Assembly: GCF_011742875.1 (NCBI RefSeq)
Contig: NZ_JAAQTL010000002.1
Location: 62,001-126,000 of the forward strand
From: Luteibacter yeojuensis
Lineage (GTDB): Bacteria; Pseudomonadota; Gammaproteobacteria; Xanthomonadales; Rhodanobacteraceae
Direction of reading: 5' to 3'
DNA: 64,000 nucleotides
A program made the position numbers and the translations under genes. The notes beneath the pieces are model-generated. The model made no database searches and was not told the origin of the DNA. It saw nothing but the letters and a program-made list of their open reading frames with translations. How positions within the stretch are numbered: position 1 is the stretch's first letter; each line of letters opens with the position of its first letter. Of this stretch, positions 26,174 to 35,128 are shown piece by piece.

Positions 26174-29100
26174 ACATTTCGAAGTTCTTCATTGATCGAC
26201 CCATCTTCGCGTGCGTGCTCTCCGCGTTGATCCTGCTCGCCGGTGTCGTCGCCGCCTTCCACATGCCGGTATCGGAGTACCCGCAGGTTATCCCGCCGTC
26301 GGTGGTGGTGCACGCGCAGTATCCAGGCGCCAATGCGAAGACGATCGCCGAGACGGTCGCTGCGCCGCTGGAACAATCCGTCAACGGCGTGGAGGACATG
26401 CTTTACATGGACTCCAAGGCCAGCGGCGACGGGCACCTTTACCTGACGGTGACGTTCAAGCTCGGGACCGACCCGGCCAGGGCACAGCAGTTCGTGCAGA
26501 CGCGCGTGTCGCAAGCCTTGCCCCGCCTGCCCGAGGATGTGCAGCGCCTTGGTGTCACCGCGGTTAAGAGTTCGCCGATCATCACCATCGCCGTGCACAT
26601 GGTTTCGCCGAAGGGCACGTACGACAACAACTACATCAGCAACTACGCCGTGCTCCACGTGAAGGATCGCCTCGCCCGCATCGCGGGCGTGGGCGACGTC
26701 GTGCTGTGGGGCCCGGGTGGCTACGCCATGCGGGTGTGGCTCGACCCGGCGGCCCTCGCCGAACGGGGCCTGGCGGCCAGTGATGTCGCCGATGCGATCC
26801 GCCGCCAGAACATCCAGGCGGCCGTGGGTACCATCGGCAGCTCGCCGTCGGCACCCGATGCCGCCTTCCAGCTAACGGTCAACGCGGACGGCCGGCTCAA
26901 GACGCCCGATGAATTCCGGGGCATCATCGTCAAATCCGACGCCCATGGCGCCATTACCCGCCTGGGCGATGTGGCCCGCGTGGAACTGGGCGCCGAGGAC
27001 TACGGCATCCGCGCCACGCTCAGCAACCAGCCCGCCATCGCGCTGGCAGTGCAGGAAGCGCCCGGCGCGAACTCGCTGGACATATCGCACGACGTCCACT
27101 CGGCGATGGAGGAGCTCGCGAAGGAGTTCCCGCAGGACCTCACCTACCGCGTGGTGTACGAGCCCAGCCGCGCTGTCCAGACCGGCATCGACGCGGTGGT
27201 CAAGACATTGCTGGAATCGGTAAGCCTGGTGGTGCTAGTGGTATTCCTGTTCCTGCAGACGTGGCGCGCCTCGATCATCCCGCTGCTGGCCGTGCCGGTG
27301 TCCATCGTCGGTACCTTCACCTTCCTGCTCCTCGCGGGCTATTCCATCAACACCCTTTCGCTGTTCGGGTTGGTGGTCGCCATCGGTATCGTCGTCGACG
27401 ATGCGATCGTGGTGGTCGAGAACGTCGAGCGCAACATCGCCCGTGGTCTGGCGCCGCGCGAAGCGACCTACCAGGCAATGCGCGAGGTGAGCGGGCCGAT
27501 CATCGCCATCGCGCTGACCCTTTCGGCCGTATTCCTGCCGCTGGCGTTCCTCAGCGGTCTCACGGGCGAGTTCTACAAGCAGTTCGCCGTCACCATCGCG
27601 ATTTCGACCCTGATCTCGGCCATCAACTCGCTCACGCTTTCCCCCTCGCTCTCGGCGATGCTGCTGAAGGGCCACGGCGACGCGCCCGATGCGCTTACGC
27701 GCGTAATGCACCGCGTGTTCGGCCGCTTTTTCGGCGCGTTCAACCGTACGTTCGAGCGGGCCTCCGAAGGCTACGGCGGCGGTGTTGGTCGGCTCGTCAA
27801 GCACAAGGGCACGATGCTCGGCGTGTACGCCCTGTTGCTCGCCGCAACCTGGTGGCTCACGGATCATGTACCAGGCGGCTTTGTCCCCGCGCAGGACAAG
27901 GAATACATCGTGAGCATGGCGCAGCTGCCGGAGGGATCCACGCTTGACCGCACCGAGGCCACGATGAACCAGATGAACGCCGTGGCCATGAAACACCCTG
28001 CCGTCATGGGCACGTCCACCTACAGCGGGCTCTCGATCAATGGCGTGACGAAGAGCTCCAGCACGGCATTGACCTTCGTGTTGCTCAAGCCGTTCAAGGA
28101 CCGCCCGGGCATCAGCGCCGACCAGGTGGCCGCCGACCTCAACCGCGATTACGGCAGCATCGGCCATGCCTTCGCCGCGGTGTTCCCCGCGCCGCCGGTC
28201 TACGGGCTGGGCACCCTTGGCGGTTTCAAGCTGCAGATCGAGGACCGGGCCGATCTGGGCTACGAGGCGCTGTATAAGGCCACGCAGGCCTTCATCAAGA
28301 AAGCCTCGACCGCGCCGGAACTGGGCCCACTGTTCTCCACCTATACGGTGAACGTGCCGCAGCTGAAGGTGGACATCGACCGTGCGAAGGCGCAGCAGCT
28401 GGGCGTCGACACGCCGGCCATCTTCGGTACGTTGCAGGCGTTCCTCGGCTCGTATTACGTGAATGACTTCAACTTCTTGGGCCGCGTGTACCAGGTACGC
28501 ATGCAGGCGGATGGCAAGTACCGCTCACGGCCGGACGATATCGGCCAACTGCACGTTCGCAGCGCGAGTGGCGAGATGATCCCGCTGGCCTCCGTAGCCC
28601 AGGTATCGCAGACCTATGGCCCCGACCAGGTACAGCGCTACAACGGCTTTACCTCGGCCGATGTCGGTGGCAGCCCGGCGCCGGGGTATTCCTCGGACCA
28701 GGCCATGGCCGCCATCAAGCGCATCGCGGCGGAGACGCTGCCACCGGGCATGGCGTATGAATGGACCGACCTTACCTATCAGCAGATCATCGCCGGCAAC
28801 AGCGCGGTGTGGATCCTTCCGCTGAGCGTGTTGCTCGTCTTCTTCGTGCTCGCCGCGCAGTACGAAAGCGTGACGCTGCCGCTGGCCATCATCCTCATCG
28901 TGCCCATGAGCATTTTTTCGGCGCTACTGGGTGTGTGGCTAACGCATGGCGACAACAACATCTTTACCCAGATCGGCCTCATCGTGCTGGTAGGCCTGGC
29001 GACAAAGAACGCCATCCTCATCGTGGAGTTCGCCCGTGAGCTCGAGATGGCGGGCATGCCCACGTTGAAGGCCGTGATCGAAGCATCGCGCCTGCGCCTT

Positions 29101-29376
29101 CGCCCCATCCTGATGACGTCGATGGCGTTCATCATGGGCGTGATCCCGCTGGTGCTCTCGACCGGTGCTGGCGCCGAGATGCGCCACGCGATGGGTATCT
29201 CGGTGTTCTTCGGCATGCTCGGCGTCACGCTCTTCGGCTTGTTCCTCACGCCGCTGTTCTACGTGCTGGCCAGGGCGCTCAGTGGCGGCCGGCCCCTGCA
29301 TTCCGCCGCGCACCACGATGCGCCTGCCCTCGTCCCGCATCACGTGGCCCCGGGCCGCGTGGGAGGTGATGCATGA
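26170..29376 (+). CDS. RND multidrug efflux pump, inner-membrane subunit (MexF-like)
   Basis: A 1068-residue HAE1-type proton/drug antiporter. MNISKFFIDRPIFACVLSALILLAG is the canonical first TM segment. TM4 carries the proton-relay pair Asp410-Asp411 (GIVVDDAIVVVENVERN), and TM10 has Lys946-Asn947 (GLATKNAILIVEFAREL). Large periplasmic loops follow TM1 and TM7. From recall of MexF, the similarity is extensive along the whole length, including QTWRASIIPL and the Gly-Asp-Asn-Asn segment before TM10. It expels hydrophobic drugs such as quinolones or chloramphenicol in that family. The actual substrates here are unknown. Confidence 0.95.
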   Translation: MNISKFFIDRPIFACVLSALILLAGVVAAFHMPVSEYPQVIPPSVVVHAQYPGANAKTIAETVAAPLEQSVNGVEDMLYMDSKASGDGHLYLTVTFKLGTDPARAQQFVQTRVSQALPRLPEDVQRLGVTAVKSSPIITIAVHMVSPKGTYDNNYISNYAVLHVKDRLARIAGVGDVVLWGPGGYAMRVWLDPAALAERGLAASDVADAIRRQNIQAAVGTIGSSPSAPDAAFQLTVNADGRLKTPDEFRGIIVKSDAHGAITRLGDVARVELGAEDYGIRATLSNQPAIALAVQEAPGANSLDISHDVHSAMEELAKEFPQDLTYRVVYEPSRAVQTGIDAVVKTLLESVSLVVLVVFLFLQTWRASIIPLLAVPVSIVGTFTFLLLAGYSINTLSLFGLVVAIGIVVDDAIVVVENVERNIARGLAPREATYQAMREVSGPIIAIALTLSAVFLPLAFLSGLTGEFYKQFAVTIAISTLISAINSLTLSPSLSAMLLKGHGDAPDALTRVMHRVFGRFFGAFNRTFERASEGYGGGVGRLVKHKGTMLGVYALLLAATWWLTDHVPGGFVPAQDKEYIVSMAQLPEGSTLDRTEATMNQMNAVAMKHPAVMGTSTYSGLSINGVTKSSSTALTFVLLKPFKDRPGISADQVAADLNRDYGSIGHAFAAVFPAPPVYGLGTLGGFKLQIEDRADLGYEALYKATQAFIKKASTAPELGPLFSTYTVNVPQLKVDIDRAKAQQLGVDTPAIFGTLQAFLGSYYVNDFNFLGRVYQVRMQADGKYRSRPDDIGQLHVRSASGEMIPLASVAQVSQTYGPDQVQRYNGFTSADVGGSPAPGYSSDQAMAAIKRIAAETLPPGMAYEWTDLTYQQIIAGNSAVWILPLSVLLVFFVLAAQYESVTLPLAIILIVPMSIFSALLGVWLTHGDNNIFTQIGLIVLVGLATKNAILIVEFARELEMAGMPTLKAVIEASRLRLRPILMTSMAFIMGVIPLVLSTGAGAEMRHAMGISVFFGMLGVTLFGLFLTPLFYVLARALSGGRPLHSAAHHDAPALVPHHVAPGRVGGDA

Positions 29377-30866
29377 ACACCCTTTCGACGCTTGCTCGTA
29401 CCGTCCTCGCTGCAAGCACGATGCTGGTACTCACGGCGTGCTCCCTCGCGCCCACCGAGCACCGGCCGACGATCGACGTGTCGGCGACCTATCGCGAAGC
29501 CGATGCGGCGATCAAGCCCATGCCGGGCGAGGAACTCGGCCAGTGGGTTCCCGCCCAGCCGGCTGACGAGCAGAAGCCCTCGCCCTGGTGGACGACGTTC
29601 GGCGATCCCGTCCTCGTCCAGCTCGAGGAGCGGGCGCTCACGGCAAACCCGGACGTGGCCATCGCCATGGCGCGGATCAAGCGGGCGCGGGCGCTGAGCT
29701 CACGCGCCGAGTCGGCACGCTATCCGAGCCTCGACGTGGGCTTCGGCCCGACCCGTCAGCGCACGAGTGGCGCGGCGGCCTTCCGTGGCGACGGTGCGCC
29801 TGGCATCGAGCAGACGCTGTGGCGTGCGCAAGGCACAGTCGCGTATGAGGCGGATGTGTTCGGCCGCGTCGCGTCGGACGTCGCCGCGGCACGGGCGTCG
29901 TCGGCCGAGCAGCAGGCGCTGTCGCACCAGATGCTGCTTATCGTGCAGGCCGATGTGGCGAGCACGTATTTCACCTTGCGGCAGCTGGAAGGTGAGCGGC
30001 GTCTGCTCGCCGACACCGTGGCGATTCGCGAGGCCGGTGTCGCGTTGCTTGAGCGCAAGCGTGACCTTGGTGCCGCGGCCGCCGTCGTTGTCGACCAGGC
30101 CCAGGCGGAGCTCTCCGCCGCGCGTGCGGAGCAGGCCACGGTGGAACAGGACGCGGCCCTCGCGCACCACGCCCTGGCCGTGTTGCTTGGCCAGGCGCCC
30201 GCCGCGTTCACCTTCGCGGCCGCGCCACTGGAAAACGTCTCGGTGCATGTGGCTGAAGGGCTGCCGTCCACGCTTCTCGAGCGCCGCCCTGACGTGGCCG
30301 CGGCGGAGCGTTCCATGGCTGCCGACAACGCACGCATCGGCGTTGCCCGAGCCGCGTATTTTCCGTCGCTGTCGCTCACCGGGGCCTTTGGCTATGAGTC
30401 CAGCGAGCTCGGCAATCTCACGAATTGGTCGCAGCGGACGTTCCTTCTCGGACCCCTGGTGGGTACCGCCCTGAGCTTGCCGATCTTCGACGGCGGCAAG
30501 CGCAAGGCTGACGTGGCGCGTGCCCGTGCGGACTACGAAGAGAGCGTGGGCGCGTATCGCAAGACGGTCTTGAACGCCTTCCGTGAGGTCGAGGATGCCC
30601 TGGCCTCCACGCGTTCACTCGATACGCGGCTGGCGAACGAACGCGATGCCGAAGAGGCCGCCGCCCGCGTCGCGTCATCGGTCAAAACACGGTTTGACGA
30701 GGGCGACGTGGACTACCTCGCCGTCGTCGACGCCGAACGCACCCTGCTCAGGAACCGCCAGGCACGCCTTCAATCCGAGGGCGCGCGTGTTCGCGCTTCG
30801 GTTGATCTCGTCCGCGCGCTCGGCGGTGGTTGGCATGCCCCTGAATCCAAAGGATCCGTCCAATGA
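29373..30866 (+). CDS. RND efflux outer-membrane channel lipoprotein (OprM/NodT family)
   Basis: A 497-residue outer-membrane factor. The lipobox LTAC places the acylated Cys at about residue 24 (SMLVLTACSLAPTEHRPT). Two repeats of the TolC-like alpha/beta fold are readable: WWTTFGDPVLVQLEERAL...NPDVAIAMARIKRARA, then a second with RPDVAAAERSMAADNARIGVARAAYFPSLSL. It completes the tripartite pump. ATG and stop overlap the neighbouring genes on both sides, so it is tightly coupled. Confidence 0.94.
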   Translation: MNTLSTLARTVLAASTMLVLTACSLAPTEHRPTIDVSATYREADAAIKPMPGEELGQWVPAQPADEQKPSPWWTTFGDPVLVQLEERALTANPDVAIAMARIKRARALSSRAESARYPSLDVGFGPTRQRTSGAAAFRGDGAPGIEQTLWRAQGTVAYEADVFGRVASDVAAARASSAEQQALSHQMLLIVQADVASTYFTLRQLEGERRLLADTVAIREAGVALLERKRDLGAAAAVVVDQAQAELSAARAEQATVEQDAALAHHALAVLLGQAPAAFTFAAAPLENVSVHVAEGLPSTLLERRPDVAAAERSMAADNARIGVARAAYFPSLSLTGAFGYESSELGNLTNWSQRTFLLGPLVGTALSLPIFDGGKRKADVARARADYEESVGAYRKTVLNAFREVEDALASTRSLDTRLANERDAEEAAARVASSVKTRFDEGDVDYLAVVDAERTLLRNRQARLQSEGARVRASVDLVRALGGGWHAPESKGSVQ

Positions 30867-31951
30867 ACGTATCAGACCTGTTCAAGCCCCTCACCCTCAT
30901 GCATGGGCCAGCCATGCGGAACCGCTTCATGCTCGCGCCGTTGACGAACCAGCAAAGCGAGCTTGACGGCGCCCCATCGATCTACGACCAGAACTGGATT
31001 CGCCAGGTGGCGAACGGCGGCTATGGCCTGATCCAGACCGGCGCGGCCACGGTGGAGGCGGGCGGCATCGCTTATGCACGCCAGCTGGGCGTGCATAACG
31101 ACTACCTCATGGTCGGGCTGAGGGAGATGGCCTCGTCCATTCGCGACGGTGGCGGCCTCTCTGCCGTACAGCTGCACCACGGTGGCCACCGGGCCCGGCC
31201 GGAAGTGGGTGGCGTACCCGCGCCGGCTTCCAGCCGCACGCTCAACAACACGCGGGCGCTAACGACCGAACAGGTCGAGCGCATCCGTGACAACTTCATC
31301 GCGGCTGCCCGGCGCGCCGAGTTGGCGGGTTTTGATGGCGTGGCGTTGCACGGCGCCTTCGGCTGGATCCTGTCGGAATTCATGTCGCCACTATTGAATG
31401 ACCGTGACGACCGGTACGGCGGCAGCGTCGAGAACCGCGCGCGGCTCACCATCGAAGTGATCGAAGGCATACGCAAGGCGACGGGCCCCGACTTCCAGAT
31501 CGGGTGGCGCCTGTCGGTGGAGCGTTACGGCCACCAGCTGGAACAGCTTCGTGAGATCACCGCGTGCATCCTCGACCGCGAGCTCATCGACTACCTCGAC
31601 CTGGCGCTGTGGGATTCCGCGCAAGTGGTACGCGAAGGCGCGTACCGCGGCCAGTCGATGCTCAGCGTGTTCACCAGCATTCCCCGCAAGCGCGTCCGCG
31701 TCGGCACTGCCGGCAAGATCATGGGGGCCCAACGTGCGGCGCAGTTGCTGGACGAGGGGTGCGACTTCGTCCTCATCGGCCGCGCGGGGATACTGCAGAG
31801 CGACTTCCCGTTACAGGTGATGGATAACCCGCTGTACGACAGTCCCGCGCTCCCCGTCACGGCCGACTACCTGCGGCGCGGCGGCCTGAGCGAACGCTTC
31901 ATCAACCACATGCGCGGCTGGCCACAGTTCGTGGTGCCGGGCAGCCCCTGA
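30863..31951 (+). CDS. Old-yellow-enzyme family NADH:flavin oxidoreductase
   Basis: A 362-residue FMN-dependent TIM-barrel reductase. Readable motifs are FMLAPLTNQQSELDG near the FMN site, AVQLHHGGHRARPE, VALHGAFGWILSEFMSPLLNDRDDRYGGSVENRARL, and a C-terminal phosphate-binding segment (VLIGRAGIL). It probably reduces activated alkenes or nitro compounds using NAD(P)H. The ATG overlaps the channel gene stop, so it belongs to the efflux operon. That supports a role in detoxifying electrophiles alongside export. Confidence 0.9.
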   Translation: MNVSDLFKPLTLMHGPAMRNRFMLAPLTNQQSELDGAPSIYDQNWIRQVANGGYGLIQTGAATVEAGGIAYARQLGVHNDYLMVGLREMASSIRDGGGLSAVQLHHGGHRARPEVGGVPAPASSRTLNNTRALTTEQVERIRDNFIAAARRAELAGFDGVALHGAFGWILSEFMSPLLNDRDDRYGGSVENRARLTIEVIEGIRKATGPDFQIGWRLSVERYGHQLEQLREITACILDRELIDYLDLALWDSAQVVREGAYRGQSMLSVFTSIPRKRVRVGTAGKIMGAQRAAQLLDEGCDFVLIGRAGILQSDFPLQVMDNPLYDSPALPVTADYLRRGGLSERFINHMRGWPQFVVPGSP

Positions 31952-31971
31952 GACGACCCGAGGAGAGCGCA

Positions 31972-32841
31972 ATGAGCAACGACCCTAGCGAGAGCTTCCC
32001 CGCAGGTTACGAGCCGCCGGCCGTGTGGGCGCCCAAGGCGGCTTACGGCGGCCAGTTCGGCAGCATCAACCGTCCCGTGTCCGGCGCGCGCTTCGACCGC
32101 GAACTGCCCGTGGGTAAGCACCCCTTCCAGCTGTATTCACAGGGCACGCCCAACGGCCAGAAGGTGACCATCCTGCTCGAGGAGCTGCTGGAGGCCGGAC
32201 ACGCTGGGGCGGAGTATGACGCCTGGCTGGTCAACATCTTCGACGGTGACCAGTTCGGCAGCGGCTTCGTCGACATCAACCCGAACTCGAAGATCCCCGC
32301 GCTGGTAGACCACACGAAGGACCCGACGACGCGTGTATTCGAGAGTGGATCGATCCTGGTTTATCTCGCCGAGCGTTTTGGCGCCTTCCTGCCGACCGAA
32401 CACAGGAAGCGAACCGAGACCTTCAACTGGCTGATGTGGCAGATGGGGGCGGCACCCTTCGTCGGCGGTGGCCTCGGCCACTTCCTCAGGTACGCGCCCG
32501 TGAAGGTCGAGTACGCGATAGACCGCTACGCCATGGAGACCAAGCGGCAGCTCCACGTGCTGAATACACACCTTGCCACGCATGAATTCCTCGCGGGCGA
32601 CGAATACACCATCGCCGACATGGCCGTGTGGCCGTGGTACCCGGCCAGCATCTATGGCGTGTACGGCACCGCGGAGTTCCTCGCCGTCGAGCAATACACG
32701 CACCTCCTGCGTTGGCACCACGCCATCGCCGCGCGCTCCGCCGTCGCACGCGGGCGCGTTGTCAACCGGATCAATGGCGAGCCCGGCACCATGCTGCGCG
32801 AACGCCATGACGCCAGTGATTTCCTCTCCCTCACCCGTTAG
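31972..32841 (+). CDS. yghU: Glutathione S-transferase, YghU-like
   Basis: A 289-residue Nu-class-type GST, matching E. coli YghU (288). The characteristic N-terminal extension GYEPPAVWAPKAAYGGQFGSINRP precedes the thioredoxin-like domain (LYSQGTPNGQKVTILLEEL). FDGDQFGSGFVDINPNSKIPAL and FESGSILVYLAERF follow, then an all-helical C domain. YghU-type proteins bind two glutathiones and show disulfide-reductase/peroxidase activity. The start at 31972 has GAGGAGAG before it and follows the reductase gene by 20 bp. Confidence 0.92.
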   Translation: MSNDPSESFPAGYEPPAVWAPKAAYGGQFGSINRPVSGARFDRELPVGKHPFQLYSQGTPNGQKVTILLEELLEAGHAGAEYDAWLVNIFDGDQFGSGFVDINPNSKIPALVDHTKDPTTRVFESGSILVYLAERFGAFLPTEHRKRTETFNWLMWQMGAAPFVGGGLGHFLRYAPVKVEYAIDRYAMETKRQLHVLNTHLATHEFLAGDEYTIADMAVWPWYPASIYGVYGTAEFLAVEQYTHLLRWHHAIAARSAVARGRVVNRINGEPGTMLRERHDASDFLSLTR

Positions 32842-32853
32842 AAGGCACCACGC

Positions 32854-33468
32854 ATGAAACTGTATTTCACCCCTGGCTCCTGCGGCCTCGCCGCCCAGAT
32901 CGCGCTGCGCGAGGCTGGGGTAGCGGTCGACCTCGTGAAAGTGGACTTCGGCACGAAGCGCACGGCCGAAGGCGATTACCTGCAGGTGAATCCAAAGGGT
33001 TTCATCCCTTCGCTGAAGCTCGAGAGCGGCGAGGTGGTGACCGAGAACGCCGTGATCCTGCAGTGGATCGCGGACGCGTATCCCGGCGCCTCGCTCCTGC
33101 CTCCCATGGGGAGCATGGAGCGCTACCGCGCGCTGGAGTGGCTGAACTACGTGGCGACCGACTTGCACAAGGGCATGGCGGTGATGTTCTCGGGCTTCAT
33201 CGACCGCGATTCGAAAGTGCGGTTCGCCGAGGGTAATCTCGCCAGCCGCTTCGAATACGTCGACGACCACCTGGCCAACAACGACTACGTGCTGGGCGAT
33301 CAGTTCTCGGCGGTCGACGGCTACCTGTATAACGTGTTGCGCTGGCCGGTGCGTGTGAACGTTGATATCTCGGTCTTCGCCGGCATTCAGGCCTATATGC
33401 GCCGCATGGAGCAGCGGCCGGCCGTCATCGCCGCCATCGAGGCGGAAGGCCCTGCCGCGAAGTACTAA
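32854..33468 (+). CDS. Glutathione S-transferase, beta class (GstA-like)
   Basis: A 204-residue GST. MKLYFTPGSCGLAAQIALREAG contains Cys10, the conserved Cys of bacterial beta-class enzymes, followed by VNPKGFIPSLKL and VTENAVILQWIADAYP at the glutathione site. It resembles E. coli GstA (201 residues). It begins 12 bp after yghU and is the last gene of the efflux operon. It is expected to conjugate glutathione to electrophiles or to act as a peroxidase. Confidence 0.92.
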   Translation: MKLYFTPGSCGLAAQIALREAGVAVDLVKVDFGTKRTAEGDYLQVNPKGFIPSLKLESGEVVTENAVILQWIADAYPGASLLPPMGSMERYRALEWLNYVATDLHKGMAVMFSGFIDRDSKVRFAEGNLASRFEYVDDHLANNDYVLGDQFSAVDGYLYNVLRWPVRVNVDISVFAGIQAYMRRMEQRPAVIAAIEAEGPAAKY

Positions 33469-33485
33469 GTGCGTGGGAGGATAGC

Positions 33486-33503
33486 GGCGGGCATGCACCC
33501 GCC
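33486..33503. terminator. Possible bidirectional terminator hairpin
   Basis: GGCGGG-CATGCA-CCCGCC is a 6-bp stem with a 6-nt loop, located between the convergent ends of the GST gene and the CMD-like gene. There is no T-run, so efficiency is uncertain. Confidence 0.4.
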
Positions 33504-33512
33504 ACCACCACG

Positions 33513-34079
33513 TCAGTGGTTGCCGCGGGCGATCTTCGACTGGTCGTACAGGCGCAGCACCGGGAAGTCGATGTCGGTGCGGGCTACCTTCCAGAAGTAA
33601 TTCGTGAGGAAGTTGAGGATGAGGTGGCCAAACACTTCGGACACGTCCTCATCGCTCCAGCCCGCATCCTTCACCGCCTGCACTTCGGCGTTCGTCAGGT
33701 CGCCCTTGTGCCGGACGAGCAGCAGGACGAAGGTAAGCAGGGCTTCTTCCTTCGCATCGGTGGACTTGCCGTGGCGGGCGAGTTCGATGTCTTCGTCGGT
33801 GAGCTTCTGCAGCTTCGCGATGGCCGCCAGCAACGAGATGCAGTATTCGCAGCCGTTCTCTTCGCCGATGGCCAGGCCGATCTTGCGAGCCAGCTTCTTG
33901 TCGAAGCGGCCGTCCGTGAGGTTCTGGAACAGGGTGAGATAGCTGTTCATCATGGCCGGCGAGTTGGTCATGGTCGACATCAGCAGCGGGTTCTTACCGA
34001 ACTTCGCGACAGTCTTGGCGAAGATTTCCGCCTGCGCGGGCGTGGCGGTCTCGGGGGTGAGGACGGGGATGCGTGACAT
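33513..34079 (-). CDS. Carboxymuconolactone decarboxylase / AhpD-like protein
   Basis: A 188-residue helical protein. The redox motif Cys77-x-x-Cys80 sits in AIGEENGCEYCISLLAAI, the AhpD/CMD signature of Glu plus CxxC. AhpD-like proteins act as disulfide-dependent peroxide reductases or related carboxymuconolactone enzymes. The gene is divergent from a TetR regulator and has an inverted repeat just upstream (34097-34118), with TAGGAGAGTC as its ribosome site. An alkylhydroperoxidase-like role is the likeliest. Confidence 0.88.
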   Translation of the reverse strand: MSRIPVLTPETATPAQAEIFAKTVAKFGKNPLLMSTMTNSPAMMNSYLTLFQNLTDGRFDKKLARKIGLAIGEENGCEYCISLLAAIAKLQKLTDEDIELARHGKSTDAKEEALLTFVLLLVRHKGDLTNAEVQAVKDAGWSDEDVSEVFGHLILNFLTNYFWKVARTDIDFPVLRLYDQSKIARGNH

Positions 34080-34096
34080 GGGTGACTCTCCTAGTA

Positions 34097-34118
34097 ATTT
34101 ACCGATCGTTCGGTAAAT
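34097..34118. promoter_or_regulatory. TetR-type operator, site 1
   Basis: ATTTACCGA-TCGT-TCGGTAAAT is a perfect 9-bp inverted repeat with a 4-bp centre. It lies 18 bp upstream of the CMD/AhpD-like start, beside a TATATT-like -10 (34116-34121, minus strand). The core ACCGA...TCGGT recurs in site 2, so both are probably bound by the TetR protein encoded at 34198-34761. Confidence 0.75.
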
Positions 34119-34160
34119 ATAGGATCGCTACGGCACGGGTCGGCTGTCAAGACCTATTTG

Positions 34161-34174
34161 ACCGAATGTTCGGT
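34161..34174. promoter_or_regulatory. TetR-type operator, site 2
   Basis: ACCGA-ATGT-TCGGT repeats the core of site 1, with the same 4-bp centre spacing. It ends directly before a TACAAT -10-like hexamer (34175-34180) of the TetR gene, so binding would repress the regulator's own promoter. Confidence 0.65.
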
Positions 34175-34197
34175 TACAATGGTCGCAGGAGGGCACT

Positions 34198-34761
34198 ATG
34201 CCGAAGCCGCGCAAGATCGAAGACGACGAGCTCACCCGCAAGCTGACCGCCATTTTCAAGGAGGTCGGTTATGACGCCGCGTCGCTGGCCAGCCTCTCCG
34301 AGGCCACGGGTCTGAAGAAAGCGAGCCTCTACCACCGGTTCCCGGGCGGCAAGGAACAGATGGCGGAGGAAGTGCTCGCGGCCACCCGCGACATCCTCGA
34401 CGAACACCTGTTCCCCGCGCTGGCGGACGATTCATCGCCCGAGCGGAAGATGGCCGCGTTCGTGAAGACCATCGATGCGTTCTACGCGAGCGGCAACGAG
34501 TCGTGCCTGCTCAACATGCTGGCGCCGCCGCGCGGCCACGAGAACGGACGCTCCGTAGCCATCGCCTCGATCTTCCAGCGCCTGGCCGACGCGCTCACGC
34601 GCGTGGCCGAAGAAGCCGGTGCACCGAAACGCCAGGCGAAGGTACGCGCCGAGCAAGCCCTCGTGGAGCTGCACGGCGCGCTCATCCTGTCACGTGGCAT
34701 GGCCGATACGAATATCTTCCAGCGGATGCTGGGGCGGTTGCCGAGGATCGTGCTGACCTAG
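34198..34761 (+). CDS. TetR/AcrR-family transcriptional regulator
   Basis: A 187-residue repressor. The helix-turn-helix spans about residues 10-50 (LTAIFKEVGYDAASLASLSEATGLKKASLYHRFPGGKE), followed by a helical ligand-binding domain. An AGGAGGG ribosome site at 34187-34193 supports the ATG at 34198. Two inverted repeats sharing ACCGA...TCGGT lie in the 118-bp divergent intergenic region, so it probably represses itself and the CMD/AhpD-like gene. The inducer is unknown. Confidence 0.92.
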   Translation: MPKPRKIEDDELTRKLTAIFKEVGYDAASLASLSEATGLKKASLYHRFPGGKEQMAEEVLAATRDILDEHLFPALADDSSPERKMAAFVKTIDAFYASGNESCLLNMLAPPRGHENGRSVAIASIFQRLADALTRVAEEAGAPKRQAKVRAEQALVELHGALILSRGMADTNIFQRMLGRLPRIVLT

Positions 34762-34774
34762 GGCCACGCGCCGA

Positions 34775-34975
34775 TCAGCGGTAAGCCACCGCCACATCGA
34801 TCAACCAGATGACAACAAACCGTTCCTCGAGCGTGCCGTACAGAAGCGACCACGGCGAGGGGGCATGGGCTCGAGCACGGTGCCGCCTTCGCCCAGCGCG
34901 TTCCGGAGCGTGCGCGTCGTCCTCGCTGTCGCACCTTAGCGACACGAAGAAGGCGTTCTCACCCGGATTCGACAA
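34775..34975 (-). pseudogene. Remnant of a PhnB-like VOC protein gene
   Basis: On the minus strand one frame reads NPGENAFFVSLRCDSEDD, and further on SPWSLLYGTLEERFVVIWLI to a TGA at 34775-34777. Between them the expected family sequence appears in another frame as TLRNALGEGGTVLEPMPP. Reading the three pieces in order recreates the C-terminal half of a PhnB/glyoxalase-type protein with two compensating single-base indels. The N-terminal half is absent. No plausible start or ribosome site precedes it. It is best read as a decayed gene rather than a functional 66-residue ORF. Confidence 0.65.
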
Positions 34976-35128
34976 CTGGCTGCCTGCACGTCGATCACGT
35001 CATCGCCCCTCTCATTGGACGGTATAGGTAACAACCGTGACGAACGAGAGCAGCATGAGTGACACCTTCGATCCAAGCTCGTTGACCAAGAAATCCTATC
35101 GAAATGTTCGGACCGAAATCCGAAATGG

